Made by a program: the position numbers and the translations under genes. Under the pieces are notes generated by a model that saw only the letters and a program-made list of their open reading frames with translations, was not told the origin of the DNA and searched no databases. Positions 1 to 7,133 of a stretch of DNA of 17,909 nt are shown one piece after another (position 1 is the first letter of the stretch; every line of letters begins with the position of its first letter). This DNA is from CAIXSC01 sp040381235. GTDB lineage: Bacteria > Planctomycetota > Planctomycetia > Pirellulales > Pirellulaceae. Location of the stretch: NCBI GenBank assembly GCA_040381235.1, contig JBEIHS010000059.1, positions 1-17,909 on the forward strand. Direction: 5' to 3'.

Positions 1-165
1 CAACCGGGTCAGCCTGGTGCCAAGCCGGAAGGTCAACCGGGTCAGCCTGGTGCCAAGCCGGAAGGTCAACCGGGGCAGCCCGGCGCGAAGCCGGAAGGTC
101 AACCGGGTCAGCCTGGTGCCAAGCCGGAAGGTCAGCCGGGTCAGCCTGGCGCCAAGCCGGAAGGC
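1..165 (+). repeat. Five tandem 33-bp units encoding QPGQPGAKPEG
   Basis: Five consecutive 33-bp units (1-33, 34-66, 67-99, 100-132, 133-165) are nearly identical, with synonymous third-base differences in units 3 and 5. They are in frame with the gene and may continue upstream of the window. Near-identity at DNA level suggests recent expansion by slippage or unequal recombination. Confidence 0.95.
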
Positions 166-1758
166 CAACCCGCTGGCGACCCGGCCACGGCGCTCGCCAA
201 CCAAGAGGCCGTCAAGAACGCGCAAGAAGCCGTGGAACGGTCGGAACAGCAAGCGGCTGCGAGCCTCGCCGCTCGTGAAGCCCAGATCCGCCGCGATCGC
301 GACATCGCCGAAATGCTCGCGAAGCTTGCCAAGGAACAGCAGCTCGCCCGCGAAGAGATCGCCAAGCAGGCCAATCTGCTGGAACAGCTGGCGCAGAACG
401 ATGGCCCGATGGGCAATGATCAGCCGGGCGACAACCCCGCTGGTGACAACCCCGCTGGTGACAACCCGGCTGGTGACAACCCGGCGGGCGAGGCGAAGCC
501 AGCCGGTCAGCCGCAGGGTCCGATGGGGAATCAAACGGCTCAAAACGCCGCCAAGCCGGGACAGAATACGGCTGGCAAACCGACGAATGCCACCGGCAAG
601 CCGAACGCGCCGGCCAATGCGCCGGCCGATGCGCAGACCAATGCGGGTGACAAGCCAGCGACGCCGCCGGGCCAGCCGGGCGCGCCGATGGGATCTCCGA
701 TGGGAGCCCCGATGGGAGCCCCGATGAACGCGGCCGCTGCCAAGCCAAATGGCGCGCCGATGGGGGCCACCGCGCCGCTGGGCAAGCCGGCGTCGCCCGA
801 GCAATTGGCGGCGGCGCAAGCGTTGCGGGACGCGCAGCAGCGGTTCGCCGAAGCGCAGCGGCAAACGGGCCAAGGCGCGGCGGAGATTTCCCGCCAGGAC
901 GAGGTGGTGAATCAGCCGCTCCGCGAGGCGCTCGAAACGGCCTCGGAACTGGGTGGCGATATGGCTCCGATGGCGGGCGAACTGGCGGCCAGCGATGCGC
1001 CGATGGGTGGCGACATGCCTCCGGGCGAAGGCCAACCGGGCCAGCCGGGCGCGAAGCCGGCAGGCCAACCGGGTCAGCCGGGTCAGTCGGCGCAGGCGAG
1101 CCAAGCGAATCAGCCGGGCCAGCCGGGTCAGCCGCAGCCGAGCGCCGGGCAGACGGCGGGCAAGCCAGCGGGCAGTCCGACGTCGCCGAGCGGTTCGCCG
1201 ATGGCGGAACGGCAATTGGGCACCGGGTTCGTGCCGAATTCGCCCGAGGCGACGGCCGAGCAGATCGCCGGTTCGCAAGCCCAGGCCGAGGCCCGCGAGT
1301 TGCTTGGGGTGCCGCCCGATGCGTCGCAGGCTCAGGAGTCGCAGTTGGCGGCCAGCCAACAGGCGGCCGAGTCGGCGAGCCAAGCGTCGCAGGCCAGTTC
1401 GCAGCAGTCGGCCGCCAACGCGGCGTCGCCGCCGCAGGATGGCACGCCGACGTCGGAAAACGCCGAGCAGGCCCAGGCCTCGACGCGGTCGACGGGCAAG
1501 GCGGCCAAGAGTGGCCGGACACCGATGAACCAGGGGCCGGAAGACAAGCAGGCGCGGCTCGATCCGGCTCAGCAAGGCGACAGCCGAGCGGCCGATTCGA
1601 CCGAGGACGCCGACGTCAAGGCGCGCAAGCTGGAGAAGGAACCGTGGTTCTCGAAACTGCCCGCCTCGATGCAACAGGGCCGGGCCGCTCGGGGCCGCGG
1701 CAAGTTGCCGCCGGGCTACGAGGATCTGTTGAAGCGTTATTTCGAAGTTCGCGATTAG
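1..1758 (+). CDS. C-terminal part of a repeat-rich coiled-coil protein (DUF4175-like), start outside window
   Basis: The reading frame is open from base 1, so the start lies upstream; 585 residues are visible. The first 55 residues are five copies of an 11-residue collagen-like unit (QPGQPGAKPEG). A charged, Ala/Gln-rich helical stretch follows at about 61-136, which looks like a coiled coil. Four GDNPA units come next, then long Gly/Pro/Ala/Gln low complexity with PMGAP repeats and a second helical patch near 265-318. The last 45 residues form a compact conserved-looking module containing EPWFSKLP and PPGYEDLLKRYFE. That ending, and the position just before moxR and DUF58 genes, matches the large DUF4175-type proteins of planctomycete MoxR clusters; this assignment is from memory. 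The normal N-terminal membrane segments of such proteins cannot be checked. Function is unknown; a scaffold or envelope role is inference. The next gene starts 49 bp downstream. Confidence 0.7.
   Translation, partial: QPGQPGAKPEGQPGQPGAKPEGQPGQPGAKPEGQPGQPGAKPEGQPGQPGAKPEGQPAGDPATALANQEAVKNAQEAVERSEQQAAASLAAREAQIRRDRDIAEMLAKLAKEQQLAREEIAKQANLLEQLAQNDGPMGNDQPGDNPAGDNPAGDNPAGDNPAGEAKPAGQPQGPMGNQTAQNAAKPGQNTAGKPTNATGKPNAPANAPADAQTNAGDKPATPPGQPGAPMGSPMGAPMGAPMNAAAAKPNGAPMGATAPLGKPASPEQLAAAQALRDAQQRFAEAQRQTGQGAAEISRQDEVVNQPLREALETASELGGDMAPMAGELAASDAPMGGDMPPGEGQPGQPGAKPAGQPGQPGQSAQASQANQPGQPGQPQPSAGQTAGKPAGSPTSPSGSPMAERQLGTGFVPNSPEATAEQIAGSQAQAEARELLGVPPDASQAQESQLAASQQAAESASQASQASSQQSAANAASPPQDGTPTSENAEQAQASTRSTGKAAKSGRTPMNQGPEDKQARLDPAQQGDSRAADSTEDADVKARKLEKEPWFSKLPASMQQGRAARGRGKLPPGYEDLLKRYFEVRD
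427..486 (+). repeat. Four tandem 15-bp units encoding GDNPA
   Basis: Four 15-bp units differ only at third codon positions and encode GDNPA four times. They are in frame inside the repeat-rich protein and separate its coiled-coil part from the Gly/Pro-rich part. Confidence 0.9.
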
Positions 1759-1759
1759 G

Positions 1760-1778
1760 CGCGGGGCGGGGTCCCGCG
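1760..1778 (+). other. Small GC hairpin between the repeat-rich gene and moxR
   Basis: CGCGGG at 1760-1765 pairs with CCCGCG at 1773-1778 across a 7-nt loop, directly after the TAG stop. No T-run follows, so it is more likely an mRNA processing or pausing structure than a terminator. The moxR ribosome binding site follows at 1796-1799. Confidence 0.3.
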
Positions 1779-1807
1779 GATACGGCTATTTTCCCGGAGT
1801 TGACAGC

Positions 1808-2842
1808 ATGAGTGCGGGTTTGGATCAGAACGATTTGGCGGCCGTGCAGAAGGCGTATGCCGCGTACGGGCGGATGCGCGAACAACTGGGCAAGGTTATC
1901 GTCGGGCAGAACGACGTCATCGAACAGGTGGCCGTCGCGATGCTCGCCCGTGGCCACGCGCTGCTCGAAGGCGTGCCCGGGTTGGCGAAGACGTTGCTCG
2001 TCAGTTCGCTGGCCGACGCCATGCATCTGTCGTTCAAGCGGATCCAGTTCACGCCCGACTTGATGCCCAGCGACGTCACGGGGGCCGAGGTGATCCAGGA
2101 GGATCCGGAGACGCGGGAACGCCGCTACCGGTTCCTCCCGGGGCCGATTTTCGCGAACCTGATTCTGGCCGACGAAATCAACCGCACGCCGCCCAAGACC
2201 CAGGCGGCGATGCTCGAGGCGATGCAGGAACGCCAAGTCAGCGCCGGCGGCAAGGTCCACAAGCTGCCCGCGCCGTTCTTCGTCCTCGCGACCCAAAACC
2301 CGCTCGAGCAGGAAGGCACCTATCCGCTGCCGGAAGCGCAGCTCGATCGCTTCCTCCTGTACATCAAGGTCGATTACCCGAGCGGCGCCGAGGAATGGGA
2401 GATCGCCCGCCGGGTCACCAGCGGTTCGCTCGGCAAGGTCGAAGCCTGTCTGACCGAAAACGAGATCATCGATTACCAGAAGCTGGTGATGCGAGTGCCG
2501 GTCAGCGACCAGGTGCTCGGCTACGCCTGGAAGCTTGTCCGCACCTCGCGGCCCGGCAGCGCCGACGCCAAGGACGTGCCGGACATCAACGAGTATGTCA
2601 GTTGGGGAGCGGGTCCGCGCGGCGTGTTGGCGTTGATCACCAGTGCCAAGGCCCGCGCGATTTTGCAAGGCCGCAACCACGCCACGGTGGGCGACATTCA
2701 AGCGGTCGCCAAGCCATGCTTGCGGCATCGGTTGGCGTGCAACTACGCCGCCCAGGCCAAGGGGCTGAATCCGGAAAAGGTGATCGAACGGCTGCTGGTG
2801 GCGATCCCCGCCGATCGGCAATACGAAAAACCGGCCGCGTAA
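1808..2842 (+). CDS. moxR: MoxR-family AAA+ ATPase
   Basis: This 344-residue protein is full length for MoxR ATPases, which act as cytoplasmic ATP-driven chaperones that help mature or insert metal cofactors in partner proteins with VWA-like domains. Walker A is GVPGLAKT at 55-62, Walker B LILADE at 118-123, sensor 1 is in ATQNP at 161-165, and the typical LPEAQLDRF stretch is at 174-182. The C-terminal lid domain ends about 340. The ATG is preceded by GGAG 8 nt upstream (1796-1799), which supports this start. The DUF58 gene 264 bp downstream is the usual partner, so the pair probably works together. The actual client protein cannot be told from the sequence. Confidence 0.97.
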   Translation: MSAGLDQNDLAAVQKAYAAYGRMREQLGKVIVGQNDVIEQVAVAMLARGHALLEGVPGLAKTLLVSSLADAMHLSFKRIQFTPDLMPSDVTGAEVIQEDPETRERRYRFLPGPIFANLILADEINRTPPKTQAAMLEAMQERQVSAGGKVHKLPAPFFVLATQNPLEQEGTYPLPEAQLDRFLLYIKVDYPSGAEEWEIARRVTSGSLGKVEACLTENEIIDYQKLVMRVPVSDQVLGYAWKLVRTSRPGSADAKDVPDINEYVSWGAGPRGVLALITSAKARAILQGRNHATVGDIQAVAKPCLRHRLACNYAAQAKGLNPEKVIERLLVAIPADRQYEKPAA

Positions 2843-2922
2843 CGGTTGAATGCCTGACCGTTGGCCGCCGCGTAGCGTGAATCCCGCGACTCGTGCCCGG
2901 TCAACTTACAAATTCCCCTGCT

Positions 2923-2945
2923 ACGACGGAGTTCCGGTCCGTCGT
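2923..2945 (+). repeat. Dispersed hairpin motif, copy 1
   Basis: ACGACGGA at 2923-2930 and TCCGTCGT at 2938-2945 are perfect inverted repeats around a 7-nt loop. Close relatives of the same hairpin occur at 14932-14949 and 15092-15114, so this is a dispersed intergenic family rather than a gene-specific terminator. It lies between moxR and the DUF58 gene. Confidence 0.6.
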
Positions 2946-3034
2946 CAGGCGGTAGCCAAGCGGTTCGCCGCCAGCATTCGCCAAGCGACCCGCGCGGCGA
3001 GCCCACGGCTAGTTTCAGATTCGAGAGTACTCCG

Positions 3035-3098
3035 GCCTCAAGCCTCAAGCCTTCAAGCCTCAAGCCTCAAGCCTCAAGCCTTCGGCCCTCAGCCTCGG
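3035..3098 (+). repeat. Heptamer array (GCCTCAA type) in the leader of the DUF58 gene
   Basis: About nine tandem units of 7 bp run up to the DUF58 start. Most are GCCTCAA, one has 8 bp, and the last three are diverged. The array ends at 3098 and the ATG is at 3107, leaving 8 nt and no recognisable Shine-Dalgarno. A related 7-bp array sits at the same distance before the esterase-like gene on the other strand. Confidence 0.85.
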
Positions 3099-3106
3099 AA
3101 CATCGC

Positions 3107-4012
3107 ATGTCGTCGTTGCTTGCCCGCTATCTCGATCCTGAAGTGCTCAACCAAGTCGCGCAGCAGCCGATCGATCCGCAGGGGTTGGTGATTGGCAACT
3201 TGGCCGGCGCTCACAAGTCGCCATTATCGGGGTTCGCGGTCGAGTTCGCGGGGCATCGCGAGTACGTGCCGGGTGACGAGCCGAAGCACGTCGACTGGCG
3301 GGTGTACTTCAATCGCGACAAGCTGTTCGTGAAGCAGTACGAATTGGAGACGAACTACGTCTGCCATTTGGTGTTGGATGTCAGCGCGTCGATGCGGTAC
3401 GGCGAGGGAGTGCAGCAGAAGTTGCTGTACGCGCAGCGGCTGGTCTCGACACTCGCCTATTCGATTGTGCGTCAGAGCGACAAGGTGTCGTTGATCACGT
3501 TTGACGATCGGTTGCGGGCGAGTGTTCCGCCGAGCAATTCGCTGTCGCAGGTGTTGCGGATGACGCATCGGCTGGACGAAGTCCAACCGGTGGAGAAGAC
3601 GGATGTGGGACCCTGTTTGGAAGCGGTGGCGGGCCGGATCGGGCGGCGCGAGATCGTGATGGTCTTCAGCGACTTTCTGGGCGACCTCGATTCGCTCGAA
3701 CGATCGTTGCAGCGGCTGCGGTACAGCAATCACGAGGTGATCCTGTTTCAAATCATGCACCACGATGAACTGGCATTTGAGTTCGACGGGATGGTGCGGT
3801 TCATTGGGCTGGAAATTCCGGAGGAATTGTTGACCCAGCCCCGTGATCTGCGCCGGGCCTACTTGGCCGCCGTGGAGAGATTTAACACGCGCTTCGAAGA
3901 GATCGCCTTGCGGAATCGCTGCGAGCGTGTTCTGTTAGATACCGGGCGGCAGTTGGGAGAAACGCTGGCGGATTATCTGACCCAGCGACTCCGGCAAGCT
4001 CGCCGCCGGTAG
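3107..4012 (+). CDS. DUF58 (VWA-like) protein, MoxR partner
   Basis: This 301-residue protein has the DUF58 pattern: HKSPLSGFAVEF near 36-47, REYVPGDEPKHVDWR at 51-65, VKQYELET at 75-82, and a VWA metal-site motif DVSAS at 91-95, followed by a C-terminal alpha/beta part with VFSDF. DUF58 proteins fold like von Willebrand factor A domains and are usually encoded next to MoxR ATPases, which are thought to act on them. No signal peptide or membrane helix is visible, so it is probably cytoplasmic. The start codon has no clear Shine-Dalgarno and follows the heptamer array directly. In many planctomycete clusters membrane-anchored VWA (BatA-like) genes follow, but here the next gene is an unrelated HTH protein. 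Confidence 0.93.
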   Translation: MSSLLARYLDPEVLNQVAQQPIDPQGLVIGNLAGAHKSPLSGFAVEFAGHREYVPGDEPKHVDWRVYFNRDKLFVKQYELETNYVCHLVLDVSASMRYGEGVQQKLLYAQRLVSTLAYSIVRQSDKVSLITFDDRLRASVPPSNSLSQVLRMTHRLDEVQPVEKTDVGPCLEAVAGRIGRREIVMVFSDFLGDLDSLERSLQRLRYSNHEVILFQIMHHDELAFEFDGMVRFIGLEIPEELLTQPRDLRRAYLAAVERFNTRFEEIALRNRCERVLLDTGRQLGETLADYLTQRLRQARRR

Positions 4013-4025
4013 CAGTTTGGTAGGA

Positions 4026-4043
4026 GACGCGTCCGCACGCGTC
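4026..4043 (+). other. Hairpin in the 42-bp gap between DUF58 and HTH genes
   Basis: GACGCGT at 4026-4032 and ACGCGTC at 4037-4043 form a perfect 7-bp stem with a 4-nt loop. It starts 13 nt after the DUF58 stop and ends 11 nt before the next ATG. An A-run follows instead of a T-run on the plus strand, so termination is doubtful. It may be a processing site or another dispersed palindrome. Confidence 0.45.
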
Positions 4044-4054
4044 ACAAAAAGGTT

Positions 4055-5500
4055 ATGCGTCTTTCGCTGCGGCTAGCCAAGCTAGTCCACTACACGCCGG
4101 ATAAGAACAAACGTCCGGGGATCATCAAAGCGATCGTCGATGCCACGGGGCTCGACCGGCATCTGGTTTCCAATCTGCTCCGCAATGTGGCCCGCGGCAT
4201 CCCGCTCGACGCCCTTTCGCGGCTCTGCGAATTCCTGGTCGATCACGGCTATTGCTCGCCCGATCAGCTGCCAGGAGCGCTCTTCGGCGTGGAAGCCGAG
4301 ACGTTCTGGGAATTGCTGGCCCGGCGCCAGCGACTCGAACTGTGTGTCGGCGTGCGCAGCGCCGAACAACCGGAATGGCCCGAACGGGCCTGGGTTGTCG
4401 CGTCCGACGCGGTGCTTGTCGGCGAACTGCTCAACGGCGTTTCCACGCTGGGCGGCACCACGCAACTCCGCGTCGGCGCCAGTGGCGAGCGACTGGCCGC
4501 CAGCGTGAAGCGGGCCGGCGTCGATCCACGCGCCACCGACAACAAGACGGCGGAGAGTAAGTCTGCCGACGGCAAGACGGCCGAGAGCAAAGGGGCCGAG
4601 AGCAAAGGGGCCGACAGCAAGCCAGCCGAGAGCAAATCGGGCGGTGTCGGTCGAGTGGGCGACGAGTCGGCGGGGGACGGTGGCGAGTCGACGGGTGCGG
4701 AAGGAACTCTTGACGGGACGGGCGATGCCGGGGCCGGTGGCGGTTCGGCGAGTTCCGCGAACGCGGGCGGCGCGGCGCGGGCGCCGCATCCCGAGCACAT
4801 GCGTCAGTCGCTGGTGTGGAGTCCGGGGGCGGAGACGTCGGAGACGGCGATCGAGCGGGCTCGGCAGGTCTACGACGACTTCGGCAAATCGCGGCAAGAG
4901 AAGGCGTTGGTCTGTCTGGGCAGCATGAAGAGCAATCCGGTGGCGGAGTTGGTGATGGCGGCGGCGTTCGACTGCGAGCCATTCCAGTCGCAAGACCAAC
5001 TGGCTCGGGCGGCCGAGCGGGCCTGTCCGCTGTTTTTGCGGTATCGCGACCGCGATCCGCATCCCGATTCGTGTTGGGGCGGAACACGGTTGGCGGGCGA
5101 CATCGAGACATCGGCGCCGGGGATCTACTACGAGCAGGCCGATGGGACCTGGGCTCATTGCGGCTCGGACGAATCCGGCCAGGACGTGGCGTTCGTGTTC
5201 TACGTGAATTGCGAACCGCAGGGCTGGATGGAGATGGTGGTCGGCGGTTTCTCGGGCCGGGCGACGCGGTTGTTGGCGAAAACGCTGTCTTCGCGCGCCG
5301 AGCATTTTTGGCCGCCGACGTTTTCGGCGTTCGGGAAGCAGTTCGGTGCGTACATCGTCAAGTATTCACTGCCGCGGGAAGCGGACCACCGCCAGGACTT
5401 ATTGCGGACCGATGTGCACATCGACCCGACGATCATCCCGCTCGACGCCGCCGTCTTCCAGCGGCGTCTTAAGCAAGAAGAATCCGACGACCGATCGTAA
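4055..5500 (+). CDS. HTH protein with disordered linker and unrecognised C-terminal domain
   Basis: This 481-residue protein has three parts. Residues 1-85 contain a XRE-like helix-turn-helix, visible as AIVDATGLDRHLVSNLLRN (27-45) followed by LDALSRLCEFLVDHG, so DNA binding is likely. Residues 160-245 are a low-complexity hydrophilic linker of (A)ESK/ADSK repeats and Gly/Ser/Ala. Residues 250-481 form a folded-looking domain with LGSMKSNPVAELVMAAAFDC, two WG/GI-rich stretches and VFYVNCEPQGW. I do not recognise this domain; the GSxxSNP stretch could be a ligand site, but that is a guess. AAAAGG precedes the ATG. The gene is co-directional with the DUF58 gene 42 bp upstream and may be in the same transcript. 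A role as a ligand-responsive regulator is inference. Confidence 0.8.
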   Translation: MRLSLRLAKLVHYTPDKNKRPGIIKAIVDATGLDRHLVSNLLRNVARGIPLDALSRLCEFLVDHGYCSPDQLPGALFGVEAETFWELLARRQRLELCVGVRSAEQPEWPERAWVVASDAVLVGELLNGVSTLGGTTQLRVGASGERLAASVKRAGVDPRATDNKTAESKSADGKTAESKGAESKGADSKPAESKSGGVGRVGDESAGDGGESTGAEGTLDGTGDAGAGGGSASSANAGGAARAPHPEHMRQSLVWSPGAETSETAIERARQVYDDFGKSRQEKALVCLGSMKSNPVAELVMAAAFDCEPFQSQDQLARAAERACPLFLRYRDRDPHPDSCWGGTRLAGDIETSAPGIYYEQADGTWAHCGSDESGQDVAFVFYVNCEPQGWMEMVVGGFSGRATRLLAKTLSSRAEHFWPPTFSAFGKQFGAYIVKYSLPREADHRQDLLRTDVHIDPTIIPLDAAVFQRRLKQEESDDRS

Positions 5501-5527
5501 CCCGCAACGTTCGCGCCCCATAGTCGT

Positions 5528-5544
5528 GGATCGCTCCGCGATCC
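5528..5544 (+). other. Hairpin downstream of the HTH gene
   Basis: GGATCG at 5528-5533 pairs with CGATCC at 5539-5544 across a 5-nt loop, 28 nt beyond the stop of the HTH gene. There is no T-run. It could end the upstream transcript or be another dispersed palindrome; a similar GATCGCTCCGCG word occurs reversed near 7075-7087. Confidence 0.35.
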
Positions 5545-5606
5545 AACGGGCGCCCAAAATCAATCTCCACCGCACCGACGGTCGCCGCGCGGCCCTTTGC
5601 GGCCTA

Positions 5607-6282
5607 GCGACGCCCCTGGTTTCGGATGAATTATGGTCAAGGATCGCGACGCTCATTCCAAAGCGGCGGCAACGCAGTGCTTTGGGTGGGCGTCCACCTC
5701 TCCCAGGCCGTGCCGTCTTGAGGGAAGTTCTATTCGTATTGGAGGCAGTCATACCGTGGGAGAACCTACCACAGGAGATGAACTGCGGTTCTGGGATGAC
5801 ATGCTGGCGTCGGCTTCGCGACTGGCACAATAAAGGCGTCTGGCAGAAACTACATGAATTGTTGCTCGCCGAACTACGTGCATCCGACGGGATAGATTGG
5901 TCGCGAGCGGTTGTGGATAGCGGCACAATTCGAGCAGTGGGCGGCGGGGAGGACTCTGGTCCAAGCCCTACCGATCGCGGTAAGCCAGGATCAATCGCGA
6001 CCGAAAGCTCTTTGTGGCGACCGCGGGTGCGATTCGGAACAAGTTCGGGAACTTCTCCGATGGCTTGAAATCAAACCTTTTCTCGCCAGGCGGGAAACGC
6101 CGCATGGCAGTGGCTGAGGGAAGTTCAGATATGTTGTGGAGCGTCCCCTCAGTTGGTTGCGTCAACCGCGACGCCTTCGCGTGTGCTACGAGCGTCGTTC
6201 GGATATGCATCAAGGTTTTCTCGGCCTTACAGCCGGCTCGATATGCTTTCACGTGTTTCCAGGTTTTTGTTATTTGCTCTAA
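5607..6282 (+). pseudogene. IS5-family transposase, degenerate (frameshift, internal deletion, stop codon)
   Basis: The N-terminal DUF4096-type part is read in frame 3: TPLVSDELWSRIATLIPKR, GRPPLPGRAVLREVLFVLEA, CGSGMTCWRRLRDWHNKGVW, then DWSRAVVDSGTIRA and TDRGKPGS, where the D of VVDS is the first catalytic Asp. Near 5995 the match jumps to frame 1 (LCGDRGCDSEQVRELL, ARRETPHGSG), with several dozen residues of the usual core missing. Frame 1 has an in-frame TGA at 6115-6117, then continues with RYVVERPLSWLRQPRRLRV and YERRSDMHQGFLGL to TAA at 6280-6282. No start codon remains; a GCG stands where ATG would be expected at 5607. The element is dead. Clear terminal inverted repeats were not found. 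Confidence 0.88.
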
Positions 6283-6292
6283 AATTCTTGAT

Positions 6293-6819
6293 TTACCACG
6301 AATCGCACGAATCGGACGAATAATACATAAAATACATCGCCTAGAGGCGATACATGAACGACAGTCTGAACTTCGTGCGATTCGTGCGATTCGTGTTATT
6401 CATGGTAAATAACAACTTCCCGTCGTTTGCGCATTGGGTTACCACGAATCACACGAATCGAACGAATAATGCATAAAATCCACCGCCTGGAGCCGGGCCA
6501 GGAACGACAGTCTGAAATTCGTGCGATTCGTGTTATTCGTGGTAAATAATATGTTCCCGCCATTTGCGCATTAGGTTACCACGAATCACACGAATCGAAC
6601 GAATAATGCATAAGATGCACCGCCTAGAGTCGGTCCAGGAAAGACAGTCTGAAATTCGTGCGATTCGTGTTATTCGTGGTAAATAATAATTTCCTGCCAT
6701 TTGCGCATTGGGTTACCACGAATCACACGAATCGAACGAATAATGCATAAAACGCATCGCCTAGAGTCAGTCCAGGAACGACAGCCTGAGATTCGAGCGA
6801 TTCGTGTTATTCGTGGTAC
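6293..6819. repeat. Array of four long inverted-repeat units, 137-bp period
   Basis: Four units lie at 6293-6408, 6439-6545, 6576-6682 and 6713-6819. Units 2-4 are 107 bp with 30-bp spacers, giving a period of exactly 137 bp. Each unit begins TTACCACGAAT and ends ATTCGTGGTAA or a close variant (ATTCATGGTAA in unit 1; GGTAC at the end of unit 4). The two arms are about 29 bp and nearly complementary, and each arm is itself three 9-bp iterations around ACGAATC. Unit 1 is 9 bp longer because its right arm has one extra iteration. The central part holds conserved words such as GCCTAGAG and GACAGTCTGA, and the spacers are also conserved (CATTTGCGCATTGGG). Conserved spacers exclude CRISPR. The array is AT-richer than its surroundings and lies between two transposase remnants. 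Confidence 0.95.
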
Positions 6820-7097
6820 GTAATGTTGACTTTCGCGACATGCATTTCGCTGATGTCAATATGCCAGTGCTCGTGTAGGGCGAGCGGTTGCCCGAATCCG
6901 GTTTCTTTCTTCGAGCGAACCGGAGTCGAGCCGGCCAACATTCCAGCCGCTTTGAGCACGCGGTTGGTGCTCGCCGGACTGCCAGCAACCACGTTGTCCA
7001 CCGTACGGGCGGTCGTCAAACTGGCCCGGCCGCCGCGCCGGTTGGCGACTGGCTGGCCGTTGGTTTGGAGCGCGGAGCGATCCGCGACAATTTGCAA
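6820..7097 (-). pseudogene. Fragment of an rve-type (IS3-like) transposase
   Basis: On the minus strand the frame encodes STNRVLKAAGML, RSKKETGFGQPLALHEHWHIDISEMHVAK, which resembles the linker and first catalytic strand of integrase-core transposases (typical form: RVLKxAGLL ... HEHWHIDISYLN). The D of HIDIS would be the first Asp of the DDE triad. The second Asp and the Glu are absent, because the similarity ends where repeat unit 4 begins at about 6819. The upstream part, with NGQPVANRRGG, is less recognisable. It is a remnant without function. The family call is from remembered motifs and was not searched. Confidence 0.65.
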
Positions 7098-7133
7098 AGC
7101 ACGCAGGGTGGCGAGAACGCCGTAACCGCGTTG

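Noticed and set aside
212..1522. Minus-strand reading frame of 436 codons
   Set aside because: It is the antisense of the Gly/Pro repeat protein. Its Pro/Ser/Arg richness comes from the repeats, and no motif or ribosome site was seen.
2850..3191. Small plus-strand gene of 113 codons between moxR and the DUF58 gene
   Set aside because: It reads through the hairpin and heptamer array (repeating SSLQASSLKPQA) and overlaps the DUF58 start in another frame.
5607..6282. Active IS5 element
   Set aside because: The transposase has a frameshift, a large internal deletion and an in-frame TGA, and no paired terminal inverted repeats were found.
6293..6819. CRISPR array
   Set aside because: The period is 137 bp, the spacers are conserved rather than unique, and the repeats are long palindromes. 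No cas gene is present.
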